Numbered from the stretch's first letter, positions 8,553-20,979 are shown. The stretch is DNA of 64,000 bases from an uncultured Oscillospiraceae bacterium (GCA_910588635.1 CAJUPW010000002.1:62001-126000), one strand, 5' to 3'. The notes: generated by a model not told the origin, from the sequence alone. Numbers and translations are program-made.

Positions 8553-8625
8553 GAAAAAGAAAATACCGGAGGAAATTCCGTGCTCCGGATGGGAGAAAAA
8601 ATCGCGGATGAGAGGAGATCGGTCT

Positions 8626-9579
8626 ATGGCAGAACAGCGAAAAGGCGTAAAGCTGGGGGAGATCATTCAAGAGTTTGAGCTGGAGATTCTATGCGCGGCT
8701 CCCGACTACGAGAATGTTCCGCTCCGGGCGCTGGACATAAACCGGCCAGGCCTGCCTCTGACAGGCTTTTTCGAGCATTTCGACACCGAGCGGCTGCTGC
8801 TTATCGGCTTGACGGAGCACACCTATCTCAGCGGGCTGACCCGGGAGCGGCGGCGGGAGAGCTTCGACCGGCTGCTGGCCTATCCGGTGCCCGCACTGAT
8901 CCTCACCCGGGGGCTGGAGGCCTTCCCGGAGTGCCTGGAGATGGCGGAGAAGCACGGGCGGACGGTGCTGCGTTCCACCCAGCAGACCTCCGTGTTTATG
9001 AGCGCCCTGATCAGCAGCCTGTTCAACCATCTGGCTCCCCAGATTACCCAGTCGGGGGTCATGCTGGAGGTCTACGGCGAGGGCGTGCTGATTCAGGGAG
9101 AATCGGGCGTGGGCAAAAGCGAGGTGGCCATTGAGCTGCTCAAACGGGGGCACCGTCTGGTGGCCGACGACGCGGTGGAGATCAAGGTGACCAGCCGCGA
9201 TACCTTGCTTGCCACCGCCCCCGATCTGATCCGGGGCTACATGGAGCTGCGGGGTATCGGCGTCATCGACATCGGCCGTCTGCTGGGCATGGGCGCCATC
9301 AAGCTGACCCAGCAGGTGGACATGGTGGTCAATCTGGAACCCTGGGACGACACGGCGGTGTATGACCGTTTCGGTCTTGAGTCCCATTTTACCGAGATTT
9401 TGGGCGTAAAAGTGCCTGCCGCCACGATTCCGGTGAAGCCGGGACGCAACCTGGCCAGCATCGTGGAGGTGGCGGCCATGAACAACCGCAACCGGAAGAT
9501 GGGTCACAACGCAGCCCAGGAGCTGACAAACCGGATGGATAAGCTGTTCGCGGAACAGATGGAAGGGGGAGCAAACTGA
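8626..9579 (+). CDS. hprK: HPr kinase/phosphorylase
   Basis: Serine kinase/phosphorylase that modifies HPr at Ser46 and drives carbon catabolite control with CcpA in Firmicutes. It has 317 residues. The N-terminal domain is about 1-130. The catalytic domain has P-loop GESGVGKS at 158-165, the following VADDAVEIK and the family signature LRGIGVIDIGRLLG. The ATG at 8626 is chosen because AGAGGAGAT lies about 8 bases upstream; the ATG at 8608 lies before that site. It overlaps the glucokinase start by one base. ptsH is not in the window. Confidence 0.95.
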   Translation: MAEQRKGVKLGEIIQEFELEILCAAPDYENVPLRALDINRPGLPLTGFFEHFDTERLLLIGLTEHTYLSGLTRERRRESFDRLLAYPVPALILTRGLEAFPECLEMAEKHGRTVLRSTQQTSVFMSALISSLFNHLAPQITQSGVMLEVYGEGVLIQGESGVGKSEVAIELLKRGHRLVADDAVEIKVTSRDTLLATAPDLIRGYMELRGIGVIDIGRLLGMGAIKLTQQVDMVVNLEPWDDTAVYDRFGLESHFTEILGVKVPAATIPVKPGRNLASIVEVAAMNNRNRKMGHNAAQELTNRMDKLFAEQMEGGAN

Positions 9580-10535
9580 TGTATTATATCGGAGTCGATG
9601 TGGGCGGCACCAACCTGGTGGCCGGCCTGGTCAACGAGCTGGGACACATCTACAACAAGGTGACCACCCCGGTGTCCAGGGAGCTGACGGCGGAGCAGTT
9701 CGGCACGGAGCTGGTGCGTATGTCCCGGCGGCTGTGCGAGGTGGGGGAGATCGACCCCGCTAAGATCGAGTCGGTGGGGATTGGTCTGCCCGGCGTGGTG
9801 GATAACAAGACCGGACTGTTCGTCCAGAACCCCAACATGCCCTTCAAGGACAAAAATGTACCTCTGCGGGAGATGTTCCATAAGGAGTGGGACATCCCCG
9901 TCTATCTGGGCAACGACGCCAACTGCGCCGCCGTGGGCGAGTACTGGGCGGGCGCGGCCAAGGGCTGCGACCCGGCGGTGATGGTCACTCTGGGCACCGG
10001 CATCGGCGGCGGCATGATTCTGGACGGCAGGCTGTTCACCGGCTTTGCCAACTCCGGCATGGAGATCGGCCACATGATTATCAAGCCCAACGGCGCCTTG
10101 TGCGGCTGCGGCAGCCGGGGCTGCTGGGAGCGGTACGGCTCGGCCACCGCCCTGATCCAGCTGGCTCAGCTGGAAATGGAGCGGGACCGGAGCAGCGAGA
10201 TGTGGGTGATTGTGGACGGAGACAGCCACAAGGTCAGCGGCCGCACCCCCTTCCAGGCCGCGCGGATGGGCGACCCAGCGGCCAAACGGGTGCTGCACAA
10301 CTACCTCCAGGGGCTGTCCATCGGTATGATTAACCTGGTGAACATCCTCCAGCCCGAGATCATCTGTCTGGGCGGCGGCGTGAGCAACGCCGAGGACGAC
10401 CTGCTGCTGGATCCCTTGCGGGAGCTGGTCTGGCAAGGCAGCTTCGACAAGAGCACCAAGGTTCGCATCGAGCGGGCCTCTCTGGGGAACAACGCCGGCG
10501 TAGTAGGCGCGGCTCTGCTGTGCAATCTGGTGTAA
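9579..10535 (+). CDS. ROK-family glucokinase
   Basis: Sugar kinase, probably glucose to glucose-6-phosphate. It has 318 residues. The ATP phosphate-binding loop GVDVGGTN lies at 5-12, catalytic Asp113 in GNDANCAA, a second glycine-rich loop TLGTGIGGG, and the ROK zinc site is formed by H165 (GHMII) and C175, C177, C182 (CGCGSRGC). There is no DNA-binding domain, so it is an enzyme and not a ROK repressor. Coupling to hprK by a one-base overlap fits a sugar-utilisation role. Confidence 0.9.
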   Translation: MYYIGVDVGGTNLVAGLVNELGHIYNKVTTPVSRELTAEQFGTELVRMSRRLCEVGEIDPAKIESVGIGLPGVVDNKTGLFVQNPNMPFKDKNVPLREMFHKEWDIPVYLGNDANCAAVGEYWAGAAKGCDPAVMVTLGTGIGGGMILDGRLFTGFANSGMEIGHMIIKPNGALCGCGSRGCWERYGSATALIQLAQLEMERDRSSEMWVIVDGDSHKVSGRTPFQAARMGDPAAKRVLHNYLQGLSIGMINLVNILQPEIICLGGGVSNAEDDLLLDPLRELVWQGSFDKSTKVRIERASLGNNAGVVGAALLCNLV

Positions 10536-10549
10536 CAAACCCTTTATGG

Positions 10550-10576
10550 CCCGGGCGAAAGCCCGGGTTTTATTTT
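10550..10576 (+). terminator. Terminator after glucokinase
   Basis: Stem CCCGGGC / GCCCGGG closed by a GAAA tetraloop (10550-10567), followed by TTTTATTTT. Confidence 0.9.
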
Positions 10577-10580
10577 GGGC

Positions 10581-10609
10581 TTCTAATTTCCCCCAACATC
10601 TGCTATAAT
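10581..10609 (+). promoter_or_regulatory. Promoter of the murB operon
   Basis: Perfect TATAAT at 10604-10609, 17 bases after a weak -35 TTCTAA (10581-10586), directly downstream of the glucokinase terminator and 39 bases before the murB start. Confidence 0.65.
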
Positions 10610-10648
10610 AAAACGATACACAGATTCAGAATGTGGGGTGGAGGACCT

Positions 10649-11575
10649 ATGGAACGACTTGAAAAATTGCTGAGGGAACGCTGTCCGGAGCTGGAGCTGC
10701 GGAGGGACGAGCCTATGTCCAGACACACCTCCTTCCGCATCGGCGGGCCGGTGCCCTTGATGGCCTTGCCCCGCAGTGAGGAAGAGGTACAGGAAATCCT
10801 GTCTGCGGCGGTTTTGGAGGCGGGCGTCACCCCCTTTTTCATGGGGAACGGCACAAATCTGCTGGTGGCCGATGAGGGGGCGGACCTGTTTGTGATCAAG
10901 GCGTTCCACGGGCTGGACCGTCTGGAACTGGCGAAGGAGGGCGAATGGCCTGGCCGCCGCACGGTCGTGGCCGGCAGCGGGGTGCTGCTGTCCCAACTGG
11001 CCAATTTTGCCATGGAGTATGGCCTGACCGGGTTGGAGTTTGCCCATGGAATCCCAGGTACGGTGGGCGGGGCGGTTACCATGAACGCCGGGGCCTACGG
11101 CGGGGAGATGGTCCAGGTGTTGGAGTCGGTCACCTTCCTGGACGAGGCGGGGGATATCTGCACTCTGCCCGCTTCGGCGTGCGGCTTTGGCTACCGGAAA
11201 AGTATCTTCTCTGACCGGAAATGCCTGATTTTGAAGGCCCGTTTCCATCTGGAACAGGGAGACCCGGCGGCCATCAAGGCTCGTATGGACGAGCTGGCCG
11301 CCAAACGGAAGGAGAAGCAGCCTCTGGAGTACCCCAGCGCGGGGTCTATGTTCAAGAGGCCCCCGGGGCACTTCGCCGCCGCCCTCATCGACCAGTGCGG
11401 GCTGAAGGGCCTCACCGTGGGCGGGGCCCAGGTATCGGAAAAGCACGCCGGCTTTGTGGTCAACCGGGGCGGAGCCACCTGCGCTGACGTCCTGGAGCTG
11501 GTGCGCCAGGTGAAGGAGCGGGTATTCCAGCAGACCGGCGTGGAGCTGGAGATGGAAGTCAAGGTTTTACGATAG
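10649..11575 (+). CDS. murB: UDP-N-acetylmuramate dehydrogenase (MurB)
   Basis: FAD enzyme that reduces UDP-GlcNAc-enolpyruvate to UDP-MurNAc in peptidoglycan synthesis. It has 308 residues. The FAD-binding motifs are SFRIGGPV at the N-terminus, FMGNGTNLLVADEG, and GLEFAHGIPGTVGGAV; the catalytic serine lies in AGSMFKRPPGHFAA. It has the compact type IIb layout. The ATG at 10649 with GGAGGA 5 bases upstream is chosen; the longer frame would start inside the preceding terminator. It heads the murB-rapZ-yvcK-whiA group. Confidence 0.95.
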   Translation: MERLEKLLRERCPELELRRDEPMSRHTSFRIGGPVPLMALPRSEEEVQEILSAAVLEAGVTPFFMGNGTNLLVADEGADLFVIKAFHGLDRLELAKEGEWPGRRTVVAGSGVLLSQLANFAMEYGLTGLEFAHGIPGTVGGAVTMNAGAYGGEMVQVLESVTFLDEAGDICTLPASACGFGYRKSIFSDRKCLILKARFHLEQGDPAAIKARMDELAAKRKEKQPLEYPSAGSMFKRPPGHFAAALIDQCGLKGLTVGGAQVSEKHAGFVVNRGGATCADVLELVRQVKERVFQQTGVELEMEVKVLR

Positions 11576-11588
11576 AGAGAGTGATATC

Positions 11589-12452
11589 ATGGAATTTGTG
11601 ATAATCTCCGGCCTGTCCGGAGCGGGGAAGAGCAAGGCGGCCTCCTTTATGGAGGATATGGACTACTTCTGCGTGGACAATCTGCCCGCCCCTCTGATTC
11701 CCAAGTTTGCCGAGCTGGGCATGGCGGGCTCCGGGGAGTACGACCGGGTGGCCCTGGTCACCGACGTCCGGGCAGGCACCAATTTCGACGGCCTCTTTCA
11801 CGCCCTGGAGGCCCTGGAGGCCATGAAGTGCGCCTACCGCATCCTCTTTATGGACGCGGCTGATGAGGCCATCATCAAGCGCTACAAGGAGACCCGCCGG
11901 GCCCACCCCCTGGCGGAGGACGCCGACAGCCTGGAGGAGGCCATCGCCCTGGAACGCCGGATGCTGGCCCCCTTGCGGGACAAAGCGGACAAGGTTATAG
12001 ACACCACCAATCTGTCCACCGCCAAGCTGAAGGGGGTGCTGCGGCAGATGTTCGGCCGGGGAGGCGCCGACCAGGGGCAGATGGAGGTGCGGGTGACCTC
12101 CTTCGGCTTCAAGCACGGCCTTCCCATGGAGGCCGATCTGGTCTTTGACGCCCGCTTCCTGCCCAATCCCTTCTATGTCACCGAGCTGCGCGCCCTCACC
12201 GGGCTGGACGGCGGGGTACGGGAGTATGTGTTCCAGAACGGCCAGGCCGAAGAGTTTTTAAACCGCCTGTGGGAGCTGGTGGGGTGGCTGCTGCCCCGGT
12301 ATGAGGAGGAGGGCAAGACCTCTCTGGTCATCGCCGTGGGCTGTACCGGCGGCCACCACCGCTCGGTAGCTATCGCCCACGCTTTAGGGGAGCGGATCAG
12401 GGCCCGAGGCTGGCCGGTGGCGGAGAGCCACCGGGACCTGGGGCGGAATTAG
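11589..12452 (+). CDS. rapZ: RapZ/YvcJ-family nucleotide-binding protein
   Basis: P-loop ATP/GTP-binding protein. The Escherichia coli homologue RapZ guides RNase E to the sRNA GlmZ; Bacillus YvcJ affects competence. It has 287 residues, with Walker A GLSGAGKS at 8-15, FCVDNLPAPL, the Walker B region with DVRAG, and the conserved C-terminal domain VAVGCTGGHHRSVAIAHAL. It sits between murB and yvcK as in most Firmicutes. An RNA-adapter function is not established in Clostridia. Confidence 0.92.
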   Translation: MEFVIISGLSGAGKSKAASFMEDMDYFCVDNLPAPLIPKFAELGMAGSGEYDRVALVTDVRAGTNFDGLFHALEALEAMKCAYRILFMDAADEAIIKRYKETRRAHPLAEDADSLEEAIALERRMLAPLRDKADKVIDTTNLSTAKLKGVLRQMFGRGGADQGQMEVRVTSFGFKHGLPMEADLVFDARFLPNPFYVTELRALTGLDGGVREYVFQNGQAEEFLNRLWELVGWLLPRYEEEGKTSLVIAVGCTGGHHRSVAIAHALGERIRARGWPVAESHRDLGRN

Positions 12453-12463
12453 GAGGGATCGCT

Positions 12464-13501
12464 ATGTTGGAATACCCTACCCTTCAGCAGTGGGAGCGAG
12501 GCCCTAAGATCGTGGCCATCGGCGGCGGGACAGGTCTGTCCACCATGCTGCGGGGGCTGAAAAAATATACCCAGAACCTTACCGCCGTTGTCACGGTGGC
12601 CGACGACGGGGGCGGCTCCGGTATGCTGCGCCAGGACCTGGGGATGCCCCCGCCGGGGGACATCCGCCACTGCATGGAGGCCCTGGCCAACACCGAGCCC
12701 GTGATGGAAAAGCTGCTCACCTACCGCTTTACCGAGGGGAGTCTGGCTGGCCAGTCCTTCGGCAACCTGCTCCTGGCCGCCCTCAACGGGGTAACCGGCT
12801 CCTTTGAGGAAGCGGTCACCGAGATGAGCCATGTCCTGGCCATCACAGGCCGGGTGATTCCTGTGACCAGCGCCGACGTGCAGCTGGAGGCCGTCTTTGA
12901 GAATGGCGCCCGGGTGACCGGGGAGTCCCAGATTGCCGCTTTCAAAAAGGAGCAGGACTGCCGCATCCACCATGTGAACCTGATTCCGGACCACCCAAAG
13001 GCCGCTCCGGCGGCGATTGACGCCATCGGGGAGGCCGACCTGATTCTGCTGGGGCCGGGGAGTCTGTATACCAGCATTATCCCCAACCTGCTGGTGGAGG
13101 GGGTGGCTCAGGCGGTGGCCCAGGCCGACGCACCCAAAATCTACGTGTGCAATATCATGACCCAGGACGGTGAGACCGAGGGATATACCGCCGCGGATCA
13201 CCTGGAGGCCTTGCTGGTCCACGGCGCGCCCGGGCTGCTGGACCTGTGTCTGGCCAACTCCGCCCCGGTGCACCCCGGCTTGTTGGAGAAGTACCGGGAG
13301 GAGGACGCCGTCCCCCTGACGGTGGACCGGGAGCGGGTCGCCCGGCTGGGGCTGGAGCTGGTGGAGCGGCCGGTGGCCTCGGAGCGGGGCGGCTATGCCC
13401 GCCACGACCCGGAAAAGCTGGCCCAGGCGGTGCTGGATATCTACCGCAGCCGCGCGGTGCGCATCTTCCGGGGCGAGCGGCGGTACGTTTTGGAGGAATA
13501 A
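12464..13501 (+). CDS. YvcK/GlmR-family gluconeogenesis factor
   Basis: Cytosolic UDP-sugar-binding protein. In Bacillus it is needed for growth on gluconeogenic carbon and stimulates GlmS (GlmR). It has 345 residues and is related to the CofD transferase fold. IGGGTGLSTMLRGLK opens the Rossmann-like domain, and VADDGGGSGMLRQDLG and PPGDIRHC are family signatures, followed by LLLAALNGVTGSFEEAV. It is 11 bp after rapZ and 2 bp before whiA. Its link to cell-wall precursor supply matches murB upstream and glmM elsewhere in the window. Confidence 0.92.
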   Translation: MLEYPTLQQWERGPKIVAIGGGTGLSTMLRGLKKYTQNLTAVVTVADDGGGSGMLRQDLGMPPPGDIRHCMEALANTEPVMEKLLTYRFTEGSLAGQSFGNLLLAALNGVTGSFEEAVTEMSHVLAITGRVIPVTSADVQLEAVFENGARVTGESQIAAFKKEQDCRIHHVNLIPDHPKAAPAAIDAIGEADLILLGPGSLYTSIIPNLLVEGVAQAVAQADAPKIYVCNIMTQDGETEGYTAADHLEALLVHGAPGLLDLCLANSAPVHPGLLEKYREEDAVPLTVDRERVARLGLELVERPVASERGGYARHDPEKLAQAVLDIYRSRAVRIFRGERRYVLEE

Positions 13502-13503
13502 CT

Positions 13504-14391
13504 ATGTCCTTTGCGGGAGACGTGAAAACCGAGCTGTGCCGCGCCCCCCTGAGCCGCAGGTGCTGCGCTCAGGCGGAGGCCTACGGCGTGCTGCTCTACT
13601 GCAACACCTTCACCGGGGCCGAGGCCCGCGTTGTCACCGAGAGCGCTTCCTTCGCCCAGCGGCTGCCCGCCCTGTTCAGAAAAGCCTTTAAGCTGTCTTT
13701 CGACCGCCTGCCTCAGGGGGAGGGGAAGCAGGTCTTTGCCGTCACCGATCCGGCCAAGCTGGCAATCATCCGTCAGGCCTTCGGCGTTGACCCGAAGGCG
13801 CTGGCCCTCCACCTGAACTTTGCCGTGGTGGAGGAGTCATGCTGCCGCGCCGCCTTCCTGCGGGGGGCCTTTCTGGCCGGGGGATCGGTTACCGATCCGC
13901 GGAAGGGCTATCATCTGGAGCTGGCCACCTCCCACCACAGCGTCGGCCGGGAGGTGCTGGCCCTCATGCGGGAGCTGGACCAGGATCCCCGGACCGCCCA
14001 GCGCAAGGGCAATACGGTGATCTATTTCAAGCAGAGCGACCAGATCGAGGATTTTCTCACCTGCGTGGGCGCGCCCGTCGCCGCCATGGAGGTGATGAAC
14101 GCCAAGCTGGAGCGGGACCTGCGGGGAAAGGTGAACCGCCGGGTGAACTGCGACGCGGCTAATCTGGACAAGGCGGTGGAGGCCGCCATGTCCCAGGTGG
14201 AGGCCATCCGCCGGCTGGAGAAGGCGGGGACCCTCGTCACCTTGCCGGACAAGCTCCGGGAGGTGGCAGCCCTCCGTCTGGCCCACCCGGAGGACACGCT
14301 GGCCCAGCTGGCCGAGCGGTGCGACCCGCCCATCACAAAATCTGCCCTCAACCACCGGCTGCGCAAGCTGGTGGAGCTTGGAAAGGAGTAA
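13504..14391 (+). CDS. whiA: WhiA-family DNA-binding protein
   Basis: Sporulation/cell-division associated DNA-binding protein. It has 295 residues. The N-terminal domain is related to LAGLIDADG endonucleases (FLRGAFLAGGSVTDPRKGYHLEL) but lacks nuclease function in the family. The C-terminal HTH contains ITKSALNHRLRKL. Start MSFAGDVKTELCR at 13504 is typical and lies 2 bases after the yvcK stop. The longer open frame upstream is the yvcK shadow. Confidence 0.95.
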   Translation: MSFAGDVKTELCRAPLSRRCCAQAEAYGVLLYCNTFTGAEARVVTESASFAQRLPALFRKAFKLSFDRLPQGEGKQVFAVTDPAKLAIIRQAFGVDPKALALHLNFAVVEESCCRAAFLRGAFLAGGSVTDPRKGYHLELATSHHSVGREVLALMRELDQDPRTAQRKGNTVIYFKQSDQIEDFLTCVGAPVAAMEVMNAKLERDLRGKVNRRVNCDAANLDKAVEAAMSQVEAIRRLEKAGTLVTLPDKLREVAALRLAHPEDTLAQLAERCDPPITKSALNHRLRKLVELGKE

Positions 14392-14394
14392 ATC

Positions 14395-14880
14395 ATGCCA
14401 AACTGTACCTTCCGTCCCGCCGTGCCCGGCGACGAGGAATTGATTCTGAGCTTTATCCGCGCCCTGGCCGACTACGAGCACATGTCCGACCAGGTGGAGG
14501 CCACCCCGGCGATTTTGCGGGAGTGGCTCTTTGAAAAAAAGACGTCGGAGGTCATCTTCGCCGAGGCGGAGGGAAAGGCGGTGGGCTACGCCCTGTTTTT
14601 CCATAACTTCTCCACCTTCCTGGGCCGGGCGGGGATCTATCTGGAGGACCTGTTCGTCCTGCCCGAGGAACGGGGGAAGGGCTATGGCAAGGCCTTGCTG
14701 AAGGAGCTGGCCCGGATTACCGCAGAGCGGGACTGCGGCCGGCTGGAGTGGGCCTGCCTCGACTGGAACAAGCCCTCCATCGACTTCTATACCAAGAAGA
14801 TGAGCGCCGTCCCCATGGACGAGTGGACGGTGTACCGCCTGACCGGGGAGACACTGGAAGAGGCGGCAAGGCCTGAATAA
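14395..14880 (+). CDS. GNAT-family N-acetyltransferase
   Basis: A 161-residue acetyl-CoA-dependent acetyltransferase. The acetyl-CoA binding motif A is RGKGYGKALLKELA, and DWNKPSIDFYTKKMSA near the C-terminus is typical of diamine (spermidine/thialysine) N-acetyltransferase-like GNATs. The substrate cannot be fixed from sequence. It follows whiA by 3 bp and precedes dnaE by 20 bp, so it is co-transcribed. Confidence 0.85.
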   Translation: MPNCTFRPAVPGDEELILSFIRALADYEHMSDQVEATPAILREWLFEKKTSEVIFAEAEGKAVGYALFFHNFSTFLGRAGIYLEDLFVLPEERGKGYGKALLKELARITAERDCGRLEWACLDWNKPSIDFYTKKMSAVPMDEWTVYRLTGETLEEAARPE

Positions 14881-14900
14881 AGAGAGAGGGGGAAAGCGCC

Positions 14901-18370
<3,470 letters not shown>

Positions 18371-18371
<1 letters not shown>

Positions 18372-19096
18372 TGGAATTGCTGGACTATCTGCGCCAATTT
18401 AATACGGCCTCCGTCCTGCTGCGGCTGACTCTGGCGGTGCTGTGCGGCGGGCTGATCGGCATCAACCGGGAGCACAAGCGGCGGCCGGCGGGCTTTCGCA
18501 CCTACATGATGGTGTGCATGGGGGCGGCGCTGACCATGGTGCTGGGTCAATACCAATACCGGATGTTTGACACGGTGTGGAGGAGCGCCCGGCTGGAGGT
18601 GGGCATGACAACCGACATCACCCGGTTCGGCGCCCAGGTCATCAACGGCATCGGCTTTTTGGGTACGGGCACCATCCTGATTACCGAGCAGCGGGAGGTA
18701 AAGGGCCTGACCACGGCGGCGGGGCTTTGGGCCTCGGCCTGCATGGGGCTGGCCATCGGGGCGGGCTTCTACGAGGGGATGCTGCTGGGCTTTTTGGCGA
18801 TCTTCCTCAGCATCAAGGTGCTGCCTTACGTGGAGGGCTTCCTGCTGGCCCGTTCCCGGAACATGAACCTCTATGTGGAGCTGACCACGCTGGAGCGGAT
18901 GAAGGACTTTATCCAGCTGATGCGGGATCGGGGCATTCAGATATACGACGTGGAGATCGACCGCCGGGGGAGCGGGCGCAATCAGAGCGGCCCCAGCGTG
19001 GTATTTTACCTCCATCTGCCCAAATACCAGTCCCACACCCGGCTGCTGACAGACCTGTCCTACAGCCCGGATGTGCGTGCTATCGACGAAATATAG
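18371..19096 (+). CDS. MgtC/SapB-family membrane protein (first of two)
   Basis: About 241 residues: hydrophobic N-terminal half with four to five membrane helices, carrying the family signature HKRRPAGFRTYMMVCMGAAL, GAQVINGIGFLGTGTI and GLTTAAGLWASA, then a cytosolic ACT-like tail (about 150-241). MgtC proteins are linked to Mg2+ homeostasis and inhibition of F-type ATPase in some pathogens; the role here is not known. ATG at 18371 overlaps the dnaE stop. It is paired with a paralogue 12 bp downstream. Confidence 0.85.
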
Positions 19097-19108
19097 GAGG
19101 CGGAAACG

Positions 19109-19798
19109 GTGTTCAGCTCTTTGAACTTTCTGCGGCAGCCCGATATGCTGGGTATGATCGTGCGGGTGCTGCTGGCACTGATCTGCGGCGGGGCCATCGG
19201 GTGGGAGCGGACGGAGAAGCGCCGCCCCGCCGGCTTCCGAACCCATATCCTGATCTGCCTGGGGGCCGCCATGACCACCGCCACCAGCCAGTATCTGTAC
19301 ATCGTGATGCACTATCCCATCAGCGTCAGCCGTATGGGAGCCCAGGTGATCGCCGGCGTCAGCTTTATCGGCGCGGGGGCCATTATGATGACCAAGTGGC
19401 GGCGGGTCCGGGGGCTGACCACTGCCGCCGGGCTGTGGGTGGTGGCCATCGTGGGCCTGTGCTGCGGCACCGCCTTTTACGAGGGAGCGGTCTATGCCAC
19501 GATTTTGGTGCTGGTGGCGGAGGTCTTTTTCTCCAAGCTGGAGTACCGCCTGCTCCGGGAGACCAAGGAGGTCGCGGTCTATACGGAGTACGCCAGCTCC
19601 TCCTGCCTGGAGGACATCATCGCCCGGTGCCACACCCTGGGCGTCAAGATCGTGGATGTGGAGATCACGAAGAAGGAAGATGAGAGCGGCCGCTCCTGCG
19701 CCCTGCTGGCCCTCCTCTCCCGCCAGGGGGCGGGGAAGGAGGATATCCTCCGGGAGCTGAGCGAAATTGAGGGCGTGGATACCGTGGTGGAGGCGTAA
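19109..19798 (+). CDS. MgtC/SapB-family membrane protein (second of two)
   Basis: 229 residues, GTG start with AGGAGG upstream. The layout matches the preceding gene: membrane helices with EKRRPAGFRTHILICLGAAM, GAQVIAGVSFIGAGAIMM and RGLTTAAGLWVVA, then a C-terminal ACT-like domain (ISSSC..DIIARCHTLGVKIVDVEI region). It is clearly a tandem duplicate that has diverged, since only the signature segments remain close. The pair may form a hetero-oligomer; this is inference. Confidence 0.85.
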   Translation: MFSSLNFLRQPDMLGMIVRVLLALICGGAIGWERTEKRRPAGFRTHILICLGAAMTTATSQYLYIVMHYPISVSRMGAQVIAGVSFIGAGAIMMTKWRRVRGLTTAAGLWVVAIVGLCCGTAFYEGAVYATILVLVAEVFFSKLEYRLLRETKEVAVYTEYASSSCLEDIIARCHTLGVKIVDVEITKKEDESGRSCALLALLSRQGAGKEDILRELSEIEGVDTVVEA

Positions 19799-19962
19799 GA
19801 GCCTGATCAGCATCTCCCCGCACCCGTTTTGACGGCAGATTTCCCGCCACTCTGCGTTGTTCAGCCTTGGAATACATAAAGTATTCCTGCGGCTTCTTGC
19901 CTTGATTGACGAAAAATCTGCGCGCCAATCCGGGCACTTTGAGATACTGAACGGGCTCTAAA
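19799..19962. repeat. MITE-like palindromic repeat after the mgtC pair
   Basis: About 164 bp and non-coding. The termini form an 18-bp inverted repeat with three mismatches (AGAGCCTGATCAGCATCT at the left, complement AGAGCCCGTTCAGTATCT at the right). Inside lie a second inverted pair (GCAGATTT...AAATCTGC) and a perfect central hairpin GGAATAC / GTATTCC (19869-19887). The whole element folds on itself. It shares blocks with the smaller repeat at 5279-5350. Confidence 0.65.
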
Positions 19963-19996
19963 AAAGCGGGGCAGGTGAAAACCTGTCCCGCTTTTG
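19962..19996. terminator. Bidirectional terminator between mgtC pair and ribU
   Basis: AAAAGCGGGGCAGGT, GAAA loop, ACCTGTCCCGCTTTT: a 15-bp stem with one mismatch, flanked by A and T runs, serving the convergent transcripts. Confidence 0.85.
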
Positions 19997-20021
19997 GTAT
20001 AGGGAGGACTGCAATTCGCCC

Positions 20022-20726
20022 TCAGATCACCCCGGCCAGCACCAGGGCAAAGGTAACAAAGGTGGCCAGCAGAGCCAGAGAGAATAGCAGGAAGCCCAGA
20101 TTGAACTTTCTGCCCTCGGTGTTCTGGGAGGGGGGCACCAGCCCAGAGACCCGCAGAGCGGTAACCACCGGCTTGTACAGCAGTAGGGTGGCGGCCATAT
20201 TCATGCCGCCCTTGGCCAGGTTGAAGGGAAGAAACAAAGTAGGCAGCATGGCGGCCACGGCCTCTCGGGTGACCAGTTCTCCGGAGGCGCCGGTCATGTA
20301 CAGGGGGGTGATGAGGTAGTTCCACAGCAGCATGACAATCACCATGAAAATCAGGCCCAGGCTCAGGCCGATAACGGCGCCCTTCTTGGTGTGGTTGCGC
20401 TTATAGACCCAGGAAGCAGTGCAGCAGAAGGAGCAGGTGGCCAGGGCGTTCATCAAAAAGCCCCAGGGTCCGGTGTGACTGAAGGTAATCATTTCAATGA
20501 AGGAGGAGATGATGCCGATGATGGCGGCGGCCATGGGGCCGAAGGTAAAGCCACCGATGCAGACGGCCACATGCTTAAAGTCAAAGTCCAGGAACATGAC
20601 GGGGGGCATCAGCTTGGACATCCAAGCGATAATTACCGAGACGCCGGTGAGCATGGCGATGCTGGTAATGGTTTTGGTATCCATCTTGGGGCGGGCGGGA
20701 GACGCGGCTGCGGTGGGATTGGACAT
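20022..20726 (-). CDS. ribU: ECF transporter S component, riboflavin (RibU)
   Basis: Substrate-binding membrane subunit of an energy-coupling-factor transporter. It has 234 residues, mostly hydrophobic with about six helices (TITSIAMLTGVSVIIAWM, HVAVCIGGFTFGPMAAAIIG, GLIFMVIVMLLWNYLIT, the C-terminal FLLFSLALLATFVTF). The FMN riboswitch upstream identifies the substrate as riboflavin, and KHVAVCIGGFTFGP fits S-component folds. The ATG at 20726 has AAGGAGTG upstream. The shared EcfA/A'/T module is not in the window. Confidence 0.88.
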   Translation of the reverse strand: MSNPTAAASPARPKMDTKTITSIAMLTGVSVIIAWMSKLMPPVMFLDFDFKHVAVCIGGFTFGPMAAAIIGIISSFIEMITFSHTGPWGFLMNALATCSFCCTASWVYKRNHTKKGAVIGLSLGLIFMVIVMLLWNYLITPLYMTGASGELVTREAVAAMLPTLFLPFNLAKGGMNMAATLLLYKPVVTALRVSGLVPPSQNTEGRKFNLGFLLFSLALLATFVTFALVLAGVI

Positions 20727-20780
20727 AAAAAACACTCCTTTTTTGAATTTGACCGCTGAAAGACCATGTCTTCCAGGTGT

Positions 20781-20824
20781 CAAAACAAACAAGGAGGCGC
20801 ACTTAAGCGCGCCGAAGCGGCGCG
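20781..20824 (-). terminator. Expression platform of the FMN riboswitch
   Basis: On the minus strand two hairpins compete for the same bases: an upstream stem CGCGCC / GGCGCG (20824-20808) and a downstream stem GGCGCGC / GTGCGCC (20813-20796) followed by TCCTTGTTTGTTTT. The second looks like the terminator formed with FMN bound, the first the antiterminator. Direction of switching is inferred from the family. Confidence 0.6.
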
Positions 20825-20836
20825 TGTTGTTTCACA

Positions 20837-20960
20837 CACATCTTCTTCCATCCGGACTGTAACCGTTGGTCCCGGAGTTTCACCGGGTCAGCGGACGCTT
20901 GCGCGTCCGGTCGCGGACTTTACCGCCAGTGGGGAGTTTCACCCCGCCCTGAAGACATCG
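20837..20960 (-). promoter_or_regulatory. FMN riboswitch (RFN element)
   Basis: Read on the minus strand it contains the conserved RFN blocks in order: CTTCAGGGCGGGGTGAAACT, GGCGGTAAAGTCCGCGA, a variable GC-rich hairpin, GACCCGGTGAAACTCCGGG, ACCAACGGTTACAGTCCGG and ATGGAAGAAG. FMN binding in this class turns off riboflavin synthesis or uptake genes. It lies between the promoter (20980-21008) and ribU, about 110 nt upstream of its start. Confidence 0.97.
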
Positions 20961-20979
20961 TATCCAGTTGTCTGCAAGC

